Positions 37,957-47,317 of a stretch of 64,000 nt of DNA are shown piece by piece. The notes under the pieces were generated by a model. The model had not been told where the DNA came from and searched no databases. It saw nothing but the letters and a program-made list of their open reading frames with translations. The translations under genes and the position numbers were made by a program. How positions within the stretch are numbered: position 1 is the first letter of the stretch; every line of letters begins with the position of its first letter. Source of the stretch: Moesziomyces globuligerus (taxonomy: Eukaryota > Basidiomycota > Ustilaginomycetes > Ustilaginales > Ustilaginaceae); NCBI GenBank assembly GCA_030849465.1, contig JARVLF010000015.1:310001-374000 (forward strand), written 5' to 3'.

Positions 37957-40440
37957 CTACTGCAATCCAAGCGCGGCAGGCGCTGATAGCGACGTTTTCC
38001 AACAAGCGGCGTGTGGCTTTTTGTGGCAGTACTTACGTTTGTGCGCTAGACGCTTGCTGATTTCTTCTAGCGCCTCGTGCACCTGCTGCACGTCTCGGTC
38101 TGCATCGATCATGTCCAGGTACCGAACGTCTGTGATGAAGTCCCTGGCCCTCCCGCTTGTGTTCGGCTGCGTGCCTGGTTCGGTGCTGCTGGCCTCGCGC
38201 TGTCGCTCGCCCGCCAGGTCTCGAGCCTCTTGGCCCCCGACAGCGTGGTCGTGCTTGCTCTCTTCCGCCAGCGCTTGACAGCTGTCCGGTCCAGATTTTG
38301 TCTGACTGTCCACTTCAAACTTGCGCAAGCCACCGCGGTCCATCGTCGGCGTGGCGCTCCCACGTTGGGCGTCGATATTGGCGTCGACGTCTAGATCTTC
38401 CGGCCTCTGATCTTGGCCATCTGCCGTCGTCCTCGTGCCCTCTAGGCTACCCGAGGCCCCGAGATTCCCACGCTGTCCCAGCCCACATTGACGGTCCGAA
38501 GCTGCGCCTTCGCCTGTCACTGAGACGCTAGTCGCCGGCGCCTCGTCTCGTGTGCATTTTGTTGGGGAGGCCGTCTGCGCCATCAACGGCGTCTCGTCTC
38601 CAGCCTCTCTAGCCTCCGCGCGGCGAGGGTGCTGGCCATCGTCGTGCAGCGAGCCCTGGCGATCCACCTTGTATCCGGGCTTGTTCTGTCGTTCTCGTGC
38701 GCGCTGTCGCGACAGACCCATCTGCATATAAGTGGCCTTGCTGAACACCTCGATGGTATGCTTTGGCCCCACCGTCGACCGGAACATCCTCGGCAGCAAG
38801 AAGGGATAGTCGGAGAAGTCGGTGTGCTTGCTCCCCGTCAGCGTCAACAGCCAGCCCCTCGACGACGTCTTGCGCGCATCCAGGCAGATCCGCTTGAGCT
38901 TGTCGAAATGCTCGTCCCATACGGTAAACGACTCGGAATTCAGGACGTAGACGGGCTTTCCGATTCGTCCTTTGACCTCGTCTTCTTCCTTGGCTGGATC
39001 GCGTACTGGCTCGACCCAGGGATCTAGTACGATCGCCATCGGAAACGCATTCTCCCTGCGCATCAACTCCAACACCGTCGCTCCTCCAAACGAGTGCCCG
39101 CACAGCGTCGGATAATCGAGATCAAGCTTGCCCTTCCAGTCGTCCAACGGCCTCTCGGCTCGCAGCACGCTGTTGCTCGGCAGCCGGACATTGGTCGTGG
39201 ACGCAGCATGCCCCGCTAGCTTCGTTCCCAAGTTGCGCGTAGATCGCCGGACGATCTCGCTTCCCCTGCCCTCGTTGATCTCGCGGAGCACGTAGAGCGT
39301 CTCCTCGATCTCGGCATGGCGCATCTCGATCTGGTCGCGTCGCAGATTCACCTCGCGCTCCGAAGGCTCGGTAGCAAAGGAGTGTAAGCCTATCGTCTCG
39401 AATGTAAAGTATGGAACCTGTGCCTTCATGCGGCCTGATGAGCGGTTGCCGAGGAAACGAAGCGCATGCGAGGCGCCCTTTTCCGCCTGAGTGGGCGCTT
39501 CTTCGCCGCGTACGATGCTGCTGACGCCAGAACCGTCGCGGTGCTCAATGGCGGCGACGATGATGCCTTGACTAGCCAGCTCGCCGCAGAACTGCGAGTA
39601 GCTCAGTCGGTTGCCGGCGAGCCCGTGCGAAAAGACCACGACGGGGAACTGCGGTGGTACCTTGCCGAAGTTGCCTGCCTTGGCACGGTCGGTGCCCTCA
39701 CGATCCGGGTGCGCCTGCTTGTGCAGCTCCTCCGGGTCGGCAAGCGGTGGGCCGACTCGCGCTGGCATGCGAGCCTTGACCAGCGTCACCACCGCTGGAC
39801 TCGCAGGGATGGCGAAGAATCCATACTGGCCCACGTACTGTAGCAACGCTCGCACACCGGCGTGCACTGGACGGCCCAGCCAGGCTGCCCTGGGGTACTG
39901 CTTCTCTTCGGTCGCCGTCATCGGAAGCGTCGGGTAGTAGATCGTGAACAGCACCGTCTCCAGATGCAGCGTGCACGTCTTGGATCCCGACGACCACGGA
40001 GACCAGGGCAGCTTCGACTCCCCTTCGTCGCCATCCTCGACTTTCTTGGCCGAGTCGTCCCCGGCTCGTTTCGGGTCGTGCTCAGGTGCTCCTGCGCTCG
40101 AGTCAGTGTGACCGGTAGTGTCGGTACCCTGACTGCCATTGCTCGCTGCGGTCTGGGCCTCGGGTCGAGTGTCTTGCTTCGATGAGGCCTGATCGTCTTT
40201 TCTGGACTCTTGACGCTGCTCCGGAGAGTGTGCGCTGCGCCCATCGGTGTTCTGCTGCTCCTGGCGGCTTTGCTTGGCTTCCCGGTTTTGCTGCTTGGCC
40301 CTGCGCCGCGCCTTCTTGGCTGGCTTGTTGAGCTCCCCCGGCTCGACCACGTTGTCGCAGAAGCTGCGCGGATTCCTCACCGGGATCTCGAGATCCAGCA
40401 CGGCCACCTTGAAGGGTCCGGTGTACGGAGGAAGACCCAT
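37957..40440 (-). CDS. Platelet-activating factor acetylhydrolase-like phospholipase
   Basis: 827-residue alpha/beta hydrolase of the PAF-acetylhydrolase family (plasma/type II), which cleaves short or oxidised sn-2 acyl groups. The start matches the family (PPYTGPFKVAVLDLEIPVRNPR). VVFSHGLAGNRLSYSQFC is the oxyanion region, CGHSFGG carries Ser450, DPWVEP the acidic residue and SKHTDFSDYPFL the His. Two disordered, charged inserts (about 35-150 and 595-770) make it about twice the usual size. Both ends are uncertain. Codons just before the ATG (SFHYDIPSN, directly after a TAG) look like the end of an earlier exon. Near the 3' end a GTAAGT donor (38036) and a CAG (37983) bound a 54-base segment whose removal keeps frame and the same stop. 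Confidence 0.83.
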   Translation of the reverse strand: MGLPPYTGPFKVAVLDLEIPVRNPRSFCDNVVEPGELNKPAKKARRRAKQQNREAKQSRQEQQNTDGRSAHSPEQRQESRKDDQASSKQDTRPEAQTAASNGSQGTDTTGHTDSSAGAPEHDPKRAGDDSAKKVEDGDEGESKLPWSPWSSGSKTCTLHLETVLFTIYYPTLPMTATEEKQYPRAAWLGRPVHAGVRALLQYVGQYGFFAIPASPAVVTLVKARMPARVGPPLADPEELHKQAHPDREGTDRAKAGNFGKVPPQFPVVVFSHGLAGNRLSYSQFCGELASQGIIVAAIEHRDGSGVSSIVRGEEAPTQAEKGASHALRFLGNRSSGRMKAQVPYFTFETIGLHSFATEPSEREVNLRRDQIEMRHAEIEETLYVLREINEGRGSEIVRRSTRNLGTKLAGHAASTTNVRLPSNSVLRAERPLDDWKGKLDLDYPTLCGHSFGGATVLELMRRENAFPMAIVLDPWVEPVRDPAKEEDEVKGRIGKPVYVLNSESFTVWDEHFDKLKRICLDARKTSSRGWLLTLTGSKHTDFSDYPFLLPRMFRSTVGPKHTIEVFSKATYMQMGLSRQRARERQNKPGYKVDRQGSLHDDGQHPRRAEAREAGDETPLMAQTASPTKCTRDEAPATSVSVTGEGAASDRQCGLGQRGNLGASGSLEGTRTTADGQDQRPEDLDVDANIDAQRGSATPTMDRGGLRKFEVDSQTKSGPDSCQALAEESKHDHAVGGQEARDLAGERQREASSTEPGTQPNTSGRARDFITDVRYLDMIDADRDVQQVHEALEEISKRLAHKRKYCHKKPHAACWKTSLSAPAALGLQ

Positions 40441-41097
40441 GTTGCTCGGGATGTCGTAGTGAAAGCTCGACTAGCCGGTATGGAAAATATCCATGCGTTG
40501 TACAGCACTTGTCCAGAGACGGGCCTGTAGGCGTAGGTGAGGTTGAGGAAGTAGATGCCGCTGAGGGTGTAGCAAGAATCGTGTTCTGACCGCGTCGCGG
40601 GGATTGCAGCGCGTGCAGAATCACGGAGAGATGGGTTGGAGAGAAAACAGCCGTGAGACATCCTCCACCTGCGTTCTCGTGATTCGGACCGGCGGCGACT
40701 AGGAAAGCACTGCCCAGTTTGTGATGTACGACTGCGAGTGCCCTTGCTCTCGCCAAGCGCAGCCTAGGGGTCGTTGCAAGACAGCCGAAGACGCAGCCTA
40801 GGGGTCGTTCAAGGCAGCCGAAGACGAGAGCGGGCAGGATTGACATGGTGAGGCCCAGCCCCGCGTCGGCAGCACAGCAGTGCAGCGTGATGTCATCATG
40901 CGCACCACGTGGGCCCGACCCTCCTTTGGACATAACAATGCCACTCTGTGAAAATCACAAGGCTCATCAAGCAATCTGCCCACCGGCCCTTGTCATTGCA
41001 AGGTCACGCACAGTAGCATCACAAGAGCATCGTGGTATTTGTGTATCTACATGACATTTGCATCAATCGTACAGAGACGCAAGCTCCGCTTGATCCG
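40441..41097. other. Intergenic region with tandem duplication
   Basis: Holds the likely 5' exon or leader of the PAF-AH-like gene and, at 40759-40825, a near-perfect tandem duplication (listed separately). No other gene seen. Confidence 0.5.
40759..40825. repeat. Tandem direct repeat, 34 + 33 bp
   Basis: Two adjacent copies of a unit that starts GCAGCCTAGGGGTCGTT and ends AGCCGAAGAC. The second copy lacks one G and has one A-to-G change. It lies about 320 bp upstream of the PAF-AH-like start codon. Confidence 0.85.
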
Positions 41098-43122
41098 TTA
41101 CTCGAGGTTGGAAGCGACCTTTTCGGTGGCGCGGCCGTTGCCAAAGATCCAGTTCCACAGTCCGGTCGACTCGGGCTTCTGGGTGCCCTCGACCTTGCGA
41201 GCACCGTCGTGCAGCTTGTCGCCGACGTAGTCGAGGCCGTCGGCGGTCTTGGACTTGAGCGATTCGTATCCGCTGTCCGCCTTGTCCTTGAGGTTGTAGA
41301 AGCTCGAGTTGGCCTCGTCCTTGAGGTTCTTGTAGCCCTGCTGGGAGTGGTCGCGCAGGCTCTGGTAGTTGCTCTCGGCCTGGTGGCGAGCCTCGCGCGC
41401 CTTGGCGTCGAGGTCGGACTTCCACTCCTGTCCCGTCTGCTTGAGGTCCTGCTTGAGGTTCTTGTAGTCACCCTTGAGCTCCCTGACGTCGTCCGAGAGG
41501 TGACCACGCACCTCGCCGGCACGCACCTCGGCGTTGTACTGCGCCGCCAGGATCTTCTGCTGAGCGTTGTGCTCGAGCTGGTCGCGGTGGCTCTGAACGC
41601 TGCTGCGAGCATCGTCGGCAGCATCCTCGGCCTTGCCCTTGAGGTTGAACCAGCCCTTCTCAGCCTCGTTCTTGGCATGGTCGTACTTGTCCTCGGCGGC
41701 CGACTTGGTCGAGAACCAGCCAGACTTGGCCTCGTCGCGAGCCTCGGCGGCCTTGTCCTTGGCGCTGAACCAGCCAGACTTGGCCTGAGCGGCGGCCTCA
41801 TCCGCCTTCTGCTCGGCGGCGGACTTGGTCGAGAACCAGCCAGACTTGGCCTCGTCGCGGGCCTCGGCAGCCTTGTCCTTGGCGGTGAACCAGCCCGACT
41901 TGGCCTGCGCGGCAGCTTCGTCGGCCTTCTGCTCGGCGGCGGACTTTGTGGAGAAGAATCCGTGCTTGGCCTGCTCGCCGACCTCCTCGGCCTTGTCCTT
42001 GGTGGCGAACCATCCGTGCTTGACCTGCTCACCGGCTTCGGCCGCCTTGTCCTTGGCCGCATTCCAGCCCTGCTTGGCGTGCGCGGCAGCCTCGTCCGCC
42101 TTCTGCTCGGCAGCCGACTTGGTGGAGAACCAGCCCTGCTTGGCTTGCTCGCCCGCCTCGGCGGCCTTGTCCTTAGCAGCGTACCAGCCCTGCTTGGCGC
42201 TTTCGGCAGCGTCATCTGCCTTCTGTTCAGCCGCAGACTTGGTGGAGAACCAGCTGCTCTTAGCGTCCTCCTTTGCTTCGGCTGCCTTGTCCTTGGCGGC
42301 AAACCAGCCTTGCTTAGCACTGTCGGCAGCCTCATCGGCCTTCTGCTCAGCAGCGGACTTGGTGGAGAACCAGCCCGACTTGGCGTTCGCAGCAGCCTTG
42401 TCAGCCTTCTGCTCGGCGGCAGACTTGGTGGAGAACCAGCCCGACTTTGCGTGTGCGGCGGCTTCATCAGCCTTCTGCTCGGCAGTAGACTTGGTGGAGA
42501 AGAAGCCAGACTTGGCGTCCTCCTTGACTCCAGCGGCCTTGTCTTTGGCCGAGAACCAGCCGGATTTGGCGTGGGCCGCGGCCTCGTCGGCCTTTTGCTC
42601 GGCGGCCGACTTGGTGGAGAACCAGCTGGACTTGGCGTCGTGCTTGAGGTTCTCGGCCTTGTTGCTGGCGTTGTGGGCGGCGTCCTCGACGTTGCCCTTG
42701 GCCGAGCGCCAGGTGCTCTTGACGTCGTTCTTGGCGTCCTCGAGCGTGTTTTCGGCATGGTCGATTTTGCTGCGGACGTTGTTGCGGAGGTTTTCGATCT
42801 CCTTGGATACGGTACCGTAGGGGACGCTTCCGGGCACGGGGTTGGGCTCGTTATGCTTGAGGTCGGTGCCGGGACGCGAGACGATGCCAGACACTCCTCG
42901 CGCCGCCGACGAGCCGAGAGGCGGACGCTCGTGCAGCTCGGTGGTGCCGCCGACGTTGCGCTTGATGTCGGGGAGAGCGTTGCTTCCAGGTTGACCGGCG
43001 ACAAAGGTACCGTTGGTGTCCTTGGCGTACTGCTGCAGCAGAGGGTCAAAGACGTAGTATCCAATGCCGACACCTACGGCGGAAGCACCCAGCAGGGGCA
43101 AGACGCGCTGTCGGAAAGCCAT
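41098..43122 (-). CDS. Amphipathic-repeat (LEA/apolipoprotein-like) membrane-anchored protein
   Basis: 674-residue protein. The N-terminus (MAFRQRVLPLLGASAVGVGIGYYVF) has a short basic start and one Gly-rich hydrophobic helix, resembling a mitochondrial signal-anchor. Residues about 105-165 form a charged helix. Residues 165 to about 508 contain 17 consecutive modules of two kinds: a 22-residue type (consensus SGWFSTKSAAEQKADEAAAHAK, nine copies) and an 18-residue type (SGWFSAKDKAAEARDEAK, seven copies), plus one degenerate copy. They should form a long amphipathic helix with aromatic residues spaced along one side, as in LEA group 3, perilipin or apolipoprotein repeats. A charged coiled-coil-like tail ends with GLWNWIFGNGRA. 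The start is the ATG at 43122; upstream frame is leader. Membrane binding or stress protection is inferred; I know no named orthologue. Confidence 0.84.
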   Translation of the reverse strand: MAFRQRVLPLLGASAVGVGIGYYVFDPLLQQYAKDTNGTFVAGQPGSNALPDIKRNVGGTTELHERPPLGSSAARGVSGIVSRPGTDLKHNEPNPVPGSVPYGTVSKEIENLRNNVRSKIDHAENTLEDAKNDVKSTWRSAKGNVEDAAHNASNKAENLKHDAKSSWFSTKSAAEQKADEAAAHAKSGWFSAKDKAAGVKEDAKSGFFSTKSTAEQKADEAAAHAKSGWFSTKSAAEQKADKAAANAKSGWFSTKSAAEQKADEAADSAKQGWFAAKDKAAEAKEDAKSSWFSTKSAAEQKADDAAESAKQGWYAAKDKAAEAGEQAKQGWFSTKSAAEQKADEAAAHAKQGWNAAKDKAAEAGEQVKHGWFATKDKAEEVGEQAKHGFFSTKSAAEQKADEAAAQAKSGWFTAKDKAAEARDEAKSGWFSTKSAAEQKADEAAAQAKSGWFSAKDKAAEARDEAKSGWFSTKSAAEDKYDHAKNEAEKGWFNLKGKAEDAADDARSSVQSHRDQLEHNAQQKILAAQYNAEVRAGEVRGHLSDDVRELKGDYKNLKQDLKQTGQEWKSDLDAKAREARHQAESNYQSLRDHSQQGYKNLKDEANSSFYNLKDKADSGYESLKSKTADGLDYVGDKLHDGARKVEGTQKPESTGLWNWIFGNGRATEKVASNLE
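41599..42630 (-). repeat. Coding tandem repeat array (22- and 18-codon units)
   Basis: Seventeen head-to-tail units of 66 or 54 bases encoding the SGWFSTK/SGWFSAK modules. Long and short units partly alternate; several neighbours are almost identical, pointing to recent unit duplication or conversion. Unit boundaries are approximate. Confidence 0.85.
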
Positions 43123-44044
43123 CGTGACGGTAACACGCAGCTGGTGTTTGTGGTGTGCTTGAGGAGGGGATCGGGATAGGAGGGGGTATCGATGGTCCTT
43201 GCACGAACCGAATGATGATGATAGTGGAGGGAGAAGAAGGAGGAAGAGTGGAGGCGACCTCGGACACCAGAAGAGCGGCTTTGACTGAGACGGCCTGCTC
43301 AGAAAGAGTCGCGGATGGAGCGGCGCAACAGCTACAGCAGCAGCTATTTTGGAACCTCGCTGGACGGGCGGATGCCAGTCTTTGCAAGCGCCGAGAGCTT
43401 GCCACGGGCGGGCGGTGAAAAGGCAACCGCGTGCATGCAAGCGGACTCAGCCAGCTCGGCCCAGCCAGCTCGGCCCAGCCATGCTCGTGAGTCTGAGGCG
43501 GCCCTTTTCCGTGCTGGCTGGCGTCGCTCATTCCGACAGCGTTCGGGACTGACGTAGGTGTCGACGCGAGACCCAGCCCGACGCACGTTCACCCGCCATC
43601 GCCACGGTGCAAGCCTATTTTGGCGAGCGCTTCAACCGCGCCAGACCCTTGCGCTTGGCTCTGATCATGGACGGCATCCAATGACCCCTCCGGGAGCTCG
43701 ATCCGGGGTAAGAACCCGATTGGCTGTGCGCTCTGCCGTCTGGCGGGTCAGAGCTTCCAAAAACAGAGACAAAGAAGGAGCATCCGTGCATCCTCCACAA
43801 CCCGTTGTTGGCTATGACGCCAGTCTGCATCCGATGCTCGCTTGACGCGTCAAAAAAGGCATGTGAGGCTGTCCAAAAAAGCTCCATGTGCCAGACCTTT
43901 TCGAGTACTTCTCGCACGGGTAGAATTCCGAGCCGGCTCAGCATCGGCTTTCGGGCGGACTTGCGTTGGACCCTGAGGCCAAAAGGACAGCATCAAGGAT
44001 GAGCCTCTTGTTGCCGGTGACGGATTGCAACAGAACGTCGAGGG
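43123..44044. other. Divergent intergenic region, repeat protein / NAT9
   Basis: Holds the leader of the repeat-protein gene, a duplicated CAGCTCGGCCCAGC near 43451-43480, and the NAT9 promoter. Frames here are not protein-like. Confidence 0.5.
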
Positions 44045-44883
44045 ATGAGGATCAATCGCACTACCGTGCTCGTGGGCCGCAGATCGGTGCTGGTGCCGTA
44101 CAGAAAGCAGCATGTGCCGCGCTACCACGACTGGATGAAGGACCCGCTCATCCAGCAACAGACCGCCTCGGAACCGCTCTCCTTGCAAGAGGAGTACGAG
44201 ATGCAGCAGTCATGGGCCGTCGACGAGGACAAGCTCACCTTCATCATCCTTGCGCGTCCGGAGGCAGACACCATCGGGTCTGAGGTGCAGCAAGACACGA
44301 GCGACTTTGTCTCAAAGTGCACCATGGTGGGCGACGTCAATATCTTCTTCAATGCGCGGCACGAATCAGACGACGATGAAGAGGGACCTACAGCGCTTGC
44401 TGCCCGACAGGAGCCCCCGAGCGCCAGCGTGTTTGACGCCGAATGCGAGATCATGATCGCGGGTATGTTGCTTCACACCTGGTACTCGAGCATCCGATGA
44501 GAGTCAATGCTGACCCAGCTCGCCTTGCTATCCTCACAGAGCAAACCTACCGGCGAAAGGGGATCGCCCGAGAGGCGCTCAAGATGATGTTCGAGTACGT
44601 CACCACAGCACCGACACCATCGGCCGCATCCCAGCCAGCACATCCGTCCGCCGACCCGTCCCCTCACTGTACGCTGCCAATTCCAGCCGAGTGGCTCACG
44701 TGCAAGATCTCGCTCACCAACGACGCCTCGATCCAGCTCTTCCAGTCGCTCGGCTTCATCCAGCAAAAGGTCAGCGAGGTCTGGCAGGAGGTCGAGATGC
44801 GTCTCACCGATGCCACGCGCGTCCTACCCGGCCAAGTCTCCGATGTCGCCATCCAGAGAGTATTGTTTTGGGAGGATCACTAG
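44045..44883 (+). CDS. NAT9: NAT9-like N-acetyltransferase (two exons)
   Basis: Exons 44045-44462 and 44540-44883; the 77-base intron (GTATGT..ACAG) splits a Glu codon. The product is 253 residues. GNAT-fold enzyme of the N-acetyltransferase 9 group, known in animals to act on microtubules; the fungal role is poorly defined. Family-typical sequence is LVPYRKQHVPRYHDWMKDPLIQQQTASEPLSLQEEYEMQQSW at the start. GDVNIFF, AECEIMIA and, across the junction, EQTYRRKGIAREALKMMFEY form the acetyl-CoA-binding Q/RxxGxG/A element. ISLTNDASIQLFQSLGF follows and an acidic end completes the fold. An acidic insert (SDDDEEGP) and a Ser/Pro insert lengthen two loops. It converges with TFIIIA, with only 40 bp between stops. 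Confidence 0.88.
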
Positions 44884-44923
44884 CTCTACACTGCCTGCTT
44901 CCATTAGAGTCTTCCATTAGATA

Positions 44924-46960
44924 CTACTGTACACTAGCCCATGGAGTATGGTCTCTGATGGCGCTGAGTTCGTCTGGTGAAAGATCCAAGCCGTGCTGCG
45001 CGCGCAGGTGGCGTCGAAGATCGTACAGCCGCTTGAAGCGGTGTCCGCACGCATCGGCGTGACCCAACGACGGGCTGTCTGAGTCCGCAGATGCGACTTC
45101 CGACCGCAGTTCAGGATCCAAGACCTGTTGATCCAGCTCGTGGCAGATCTTTGTCCACGGACAGGCAAACACACGACCCCGCGTCGTGCGTCGCCTCTTT
45201 GTCGCAGCTGTCGCCGCCTCATCGCCATCTCCCGCCAGCGGACGCTTGCTCGAGCCCGCTCCTGGCGAGACGGCGGCCGACGAGTAACCACGCCCCGTGA
45301 GCAGATCGAGCAGCCTCGGCTTGATCGTCGATGACACGCCATCAATCGTCCCCATGCCGTCCTCGCCACTATCGGAACGCGACACCGACTCTGCATCGCT
45401 GTCCGAGTCCGATATTGACTCGTCGGAGGAGCCGTCGGCCGCGCCCTCCTGTTCGACGGTCGAGAAGCGCAGTCTGCTGCGCGTGTCCAGGGATTGCTCG
45501 GGCGAAGATCGAGTGCCACTGCAGACGCGTCGATGACGCGAGACGAGATGCTTGTGCGCGAAACGTCGTCCGCAGTCGGGACACTCGAAGGGCCTTTCGC
45601 CGAGATGCGCTGTCCTGACGTGGATCGAGAGCGTGTTTTTGCGCGTAAAGACCTTGCTGCATCCATTCCAAGTACACGCAAAAGCGGCTGCGGACGGATC
45701 GCGTGCGCTGGTGAGCGAGGTCGCGATACTGCCTGGCCGGACCGAGGCAGTCCCTCCCGATGCAGACGTAATGATGCTGAGAGCAGGCGAGCTCAGGTCC
45801 CGGAACACGCCGCCTCGACGCGGCCGCGTGGAACGGAGTTGCGCCGCTTTATTGATCAGCTCCTCGTCACTGGGACCCGGCGATGGATTTGCCGACACGT
45901 TCGAGACAGTAAAATGAGCCAGAGGAGGAGGCTGGTCACGGTCGTTTGCAGCTATTGGTGGTTCCGTGTCGCGAAGCTCATGCGCTTCCTGCTCCTCTTC
46001 TTCATCGGACGAAGATGCGCCGCTGTCGTCAGAAAGCTCTGCGCGCAAGTGATTGAGCTCCGCCTCGTGGCTGCCCTCGAGCACTTTGGCTTCGAGCTCG
46101 AGACGCAGCTTCCTGTTCTCGTGCCGGCGGTAGTGCGCGCGGAGGTTGTCCTGGCGCTGGAAGAGCTTGCCGCAGCCCGGCCATGGACAGGCGGGAGGAT
46201 GCGCCTCCCTCATATGCGCCTGCAGAGCAGACCAAGTGGGAAACGTGTAGACCAGCGATGTCGAGTCCTGACTTTGCGCATCTTGCGGATGGGTGTGCAG
46301 CATAGAGCAGGTATATCTGGCGCCCTGGTGGGTGCGAGCATGCGTCTTGCGCTTCGAGTTGGTGGCAAAGCGCTTGCCACAGTCCGGATGCGGACAGACG
46401 AAGGGCAGATCGGCTGCAGAGGGTCCATCATCCGCTATCGGAGCGTTCGTGTCCGCTCCAACTCCATCGATGCTCGGATGCTCCGCATGACAGTCGCGTA
46501 CGTGTTGGCGGAGCTGTTTACGTTTGTGAAATGCCATGTCGCAGCCGAGCTCGGTGCACGGGTGTTCGCTTGCACTGGCCGCCGTGGTCGTGGACAGATG
46601 ATCCGCATGGCAGGCTCGGACGTGGTTCTTGAGCTGGCTGGACGTCCAGAAGCGCAATCCGCAGCCTTCTTCCTGGCAAGCAAAAGGTTTTTCGGATGGA
46701 TCCTGGTGGCGGCGCTGGTGAGCTTTGAGGTGCTCGTTCCTCATGTAGCTGGCACCGCATCCTTGGTGGTCGCATACGAAAGGTCGCTCTCCCGTATGGC
46801 TACGGACATGCTGAGCGAGCTTGGAGGCTTTGGCATACGTCTTGCCGCAGCCATCGAAGGGGCATCGATGGACGCTGACGCCGGCTGCACTGCTGGGTCC
46901 AGCCTGTGGCTGTCCCGGCGCGGCAGTGTGCGAGCCGCATCCTCCGTGTACTATGGACAT
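44924..46960 (-). CDS. Transcription factor IIIA (C2H2 zinc-finger protein)
   Basis: 678-residue protein with nine or ten C2H2 zinc fingers of the TFIIIA type, which bind the 5S rRNA gene internal promoter, recruit TFIIIC and also bind 5S RNA. Fingers 1-5 are regular (from HRCPFDGCGKTYAKASKLAQHVRSH to FVCPHPDCGKRFATNSKRKTHARTH). Finger 6 is stretched by an inserted loop (YTCSMLHTHP..ALQAHMREAH) and finger 7 is regular. An acidic Ser/Glu-rich spacer of roughly 150 residues follows, then fingers 8 and 9 and a long Ser/Asp-rich region. A final split finger ends KRLYDLRRHLRAQH. The long spacer before the last fingers is seen in fungal TFIIIA. The frame runs to 46999, but that codon is GTG; the ATG at 46960 is used. 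It is divergent from SNAPC3. Confidence 0.85.
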   Translation of the reverse strand: MSIVHGGCGSHTAAPGQPQAGPSSAAGVSVHRCPFDGCGKTYAKASKLAQHVRSHTGERPFVCDHQGCGASYMRNEHLKAHQRRHQDPSEKPFACQEEGCGLRFWTSSQLKNHVRACHADHLSTTTAASASEHPCTELGCDMAFHKRKQLRQHVRDCHAEHPSIDGVGADTNAPIADDGPSAADLPFVCPHPDCGKRFATNSKRKTHARTHQGARYTCSMLHTHPQDAQSQDSTSLVYTFPTWSALQAHMREAHPPACPWPGCGKLFQRQDNLRAHYRRHENRKLRLELEAKVLEGSHEAELNHLRAELSDDSGASSSDEEEEQEAHELRDTEPPIAANDRDQPPPLAHFTVSNVSANPSPGPSDEELINKAAQLRSTRPRRGGVFRDLSSPALSIITSASGGTASVRPGSIATSLTSARDPSAAAFACTWNGCSKVFTRKNTLSIHVRTAHLGERPFECPDCGRRFAHKHLVSRHRRVCSGTRSSPEQSLDTRSRLRFSTVEQEGAADGSSDESISDSDSDAESVSRSDSGEDGMGTIDGVSSTIKPRLLDLLTGRGYSSAAVSPGAGSSKRPLAGDGDEAATAATKRRRTTRGRVFACPWTKICHELDQQVLDPELRSEVASADSDSPSLGHADACGHRFKRLYDLRRHLRAQHGLDLSPDELSAIRDHTPWASVQ

Positions 46961-47317
46961 GAGGTGTTGAGGTCCATCCGCACGTAGATCCGAGAGCACG
47001 GAGGAGGCGCTCGTCGAGCCGATCGAAGTGATGAGGGTTGCATGAGGAGCAAGGGTGAGCTTTCTTCGGCACTAGACGCACTCTTGTGGGGCGGAAATTT
47101 TTCGAGAAGCAAGCAGGGTCTTCGCGTTCAAGCCTCCACTTGACCGCCTTGCCGGCTCGAGCTGGACCCTGATGGCCCTTTCGGCAGAGCGAGGCGGTGC
47201 TTGCTTTATCGCCACGAACACCCACAGCAGCGTCTGGCACATCGGCAGAGCTCGCTCTTCTGCTGTCTCCACAAGCGATGCCGAAGAGCTGCAGCGCCTC
47301 TGCTCCGTGAGACAGCC
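46961..47317. promoter_or_regulatory. Bidirectional promoter region, TFIIIA / SNAPC3
   Basis: The 357 bp between the two start codons must hold both promoters. No TATA box is evident on either strand, fitting housekeeping genes. The region is GC-rich with no obvious repeat. Confidence 0.55.

Noticed and set aside
41032..43179. 715-codon hydrophobic frame antisense to the amphipathic-repeat gene
   Set aside because: Its Leu/Gly-rich repeats are the complement of the real repeats. The sense frame has a clean start, protein-like ends and sensible composition.
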